NCBI RefSeq assembly: GCF_021432385.1
Contig: NZ_JAEACT010000002.1
Coordinates: 1,445,501 to 1,509,500 of the forward strand
Length of the DNA: 64,000 bases
Reading direction: 5' to 3'
DNA from: Clostridium hydrogenum
Lineage (GTDB): Bacteria > Bacillota > Clostridia > Clostridiales > Clostridiaceae
Below are positions 62,928 to 64,000 of the stretch, in pieces; within the stretch, counting starts at the first letter, position 1, and each line of letters begins with the position of its first letter. The translations under genes were made by a program, and so were the position numbers. The notes under the pieces were generated by a model. The model did no database searches. It saw only the letters and a list, made by a program, of their open reading frames with translations, and was not told the origin of the DNA.

Positions 62928-64000
62928 ATGGAAGGTCGATTAGGCGGATGGGTAAAGGTAAATGGCAAAGAAGATATAGATATATTAGGCAAAAAAGTAG
63001 TTGATAAATCAATTTTTAGACATGGTACAACGCTTCCTAAAGATGAAATATATAAATATTTTAGAGCTATAAATAGAAAAGAATTAAAAAAAGGTGAGAA
63101 TGAAGTAGTTATTTTATTAGTTGATGGTAAAGAATTTAAAGCACTATTTAGAAATGTAAAGTCTGATAAAAGAGATGATACATATCAATTCATTTTTAGA
63201 AAAGAGATTAAAAACTATATAAAAGAAAAGCTAAATAAAAGTTATAAATACATATTTAAATACAACGAAAATCCAAACATAGAAAAGCCACAGGAGTATA
63301 TAGAATTTTATAAAACAGATAAACTAAATACTTTTAGAGTTGAACTGATTACTGATGATAATTACAAATTTAATGAAGAGGAAAACGTAGAAAATGTTGT
63401 TTTAGAAAAGAATAATAAATTATTAAAAGAGGATTTCTTTAAATATATTGGAACTAAAGAGGAAAGCATAAATAGAAACTATCAGAAATCTTATAAAATA
63501 CTCCTACTAATAGCATTATTAGAACTTGCAGACTTTGAAGGAAAAGCCGTGTATGAGGAGATTTGTTCTTACATTAAAGATATATATATTGAAAGGTATA
63601 AGCAGGGTTTTGCAGCGGAAACTTCTGACTCCGAAATCCAGAGAAGTATAGATAGCTTAAGCTTAAAGATTGTAAGAGATGTAATGAATGAAAATCCGTA
63701 TGCTGTTATAAGCAAAAAAGGTTATATATTAAAAGAATATGTAGATGAGACTGAATATTTAAGCTTTAACAAAGAACTCTGGGATGAGTTTACTGATGAG
63801 GATAAGGAAGAACTTATTGATACATTAAAGTACAAGCTTGAAAGATATTATTTAGAAAAAAATCTTGGGGGAAATGAGATGTCTAAACAATATTATCTTT
63901 ATAACATTAATCCTAAAAACCCTAAAGTATGGAAGTGTTGTTTGGAAAATAAATGTGCTGTTATAAGTTACATTAATAATTTAGATAGGACAAATGTTAT
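62928..64000 (+). CDS. Start of a large protein, possibly McrB-like (runs off the window)
   Basis: At least 357 codons, open to the window edge. ATG at 62928 follows AAGTAGGTG. The first 100 residues (MEGRLGGWVKVNGKEDIDIL, later KEFKALFRNV) could be a DNA-recognition domain of the kind found at the N terminus of modification-dependent restriction proteins. After a helical part, near residue 320, comes SKQYYLYNINPKNPKVW, which resembles the opening of EVE-type domains ahead of the AAA GTPase in McrB-like proteins. No GTPase motif is reached, so this is a guess from context and partial resemblance. Confidence 0.45.
   Translation, partial: MEGRLGGWVKVNGKEDIDILGKKVVDKSIFRHGTTLPKDEIYKYFRAINRKELKKGENEVVILLVDGKEFKALFRNVKSDKRDDTYQFIFRKEIKNYIKEKLNKSYKYIFKYNENPNIEKPQEYIEFYKTDKLNTFRVELITDDNYKFNEEENVENVVLEKNNKLLKEDFFKYIGTKEESINRNYQKSYKILLLIALLELADFEGKAVYEEICSYIKDIYIERYKQGFAAETSDSEIQRSIDSLSLKIVRDVMNENPYAVISKKGYILKEYVDETEYLSFNKELWDEFTDEDKEELIDTLKYKLERYYLEKNLGGNEMSKQYYLYNINPKNPKVWKCCLENKCAVISYINNLDRTNV

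Overview
The window looks like a chromosomal segment of a low-GC, spore-forming anaerobe of Clostridium sensu stricto. The evidence is the strong A+T bias, purine-rich Shine-Dalgarno sites before nearly every gene, an alpha/beta-type small acid-soluble spore protein, the [FeFe]-hydrogenase maturases HydE and HydF, and a clostridial type IV pilus cluster. From memory, the neighbourhood of topoisomerase IV genes, hydE, and hydF next to an aspartase-like gene resembles the Clostridium acetobutylicum group; I could not check this. I saw no rRNA, tRNA or CRISPR array.

Layout. 0.2-13.1 kb: SASP, a HAD phosphatase overlapping a glycerol-1-phosphate dehydrogenase gene, parE-parC, a DJ-1 protein, a KimA-like potassium transporter, an M16 peptidase and hydE. 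13.4-17.8 kb: a Tn554-type trio of two tyrosine recombinases and TnpC, followed by a small membrane protein and an XRE regulator. 18-31 kb: a ferritin-like protein, a nitrilase-family hydrolase, CvfB, aspartase-hydF, a glycosyltransferase, an orphan binding lipoprotein, a large M16C protease and a polytopic membrane protein. 31.4-41.3 kb: a type IV pilus cluster (pilB, pilC, pilin, prepilin peptidase, fused pilM-pilN, pilO, three minor-pilin-like genes) followed by a chemoreceptor. 43.7-50 kb: pyroglutamyl peptidase, glycerate kinase, hydroxyacid dehydrogenase, aminotransferase, Bax-inhibitor-1 protein and acylphosphatase. 50-64 kb: a six-TM chemoreceptor behind a possible leader peptide, a TetR-flavoprotein pair with a visible operator, a helicase-nuclease fusion, a LURP-one-like protein, a YaiI protein, a hydrogenase-like iron-sulfur chemoreceptor, a UvrD-helicase/nuclease/LexA-peptidase fusion, and the start of a possible McrB-like gene.

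The two most striking observations are these. First, an 810-residue protein (60221-62653) joins a UvrD-type helicase, a PD-(D/E)XK-like nuclease and a LexA-like autoprotease domain with Ala-Gly, Ser and Lys at LexA spacing. It lies 3.4 kb from a second helicase-nuclease fusion whose upstream region carries a closely similar terminator and promoter block. Second, the intergenic spaces are filled by at least four families of non-coding hairpin elements. Family A is about 200-370 bp, cloverleaf-like, and varies between copies in a pairing-preserving way. Family B is short terminator-like hairpins. Family C is about 100 bp and shares its ends with A. Family D is 170-320 bp palindromes with a conserved apex. 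Several genes take their stop codon, or the region around their ribosome-binding site, from such elements. The pilus cluster is invaded by at least six A or C copies or fragments.
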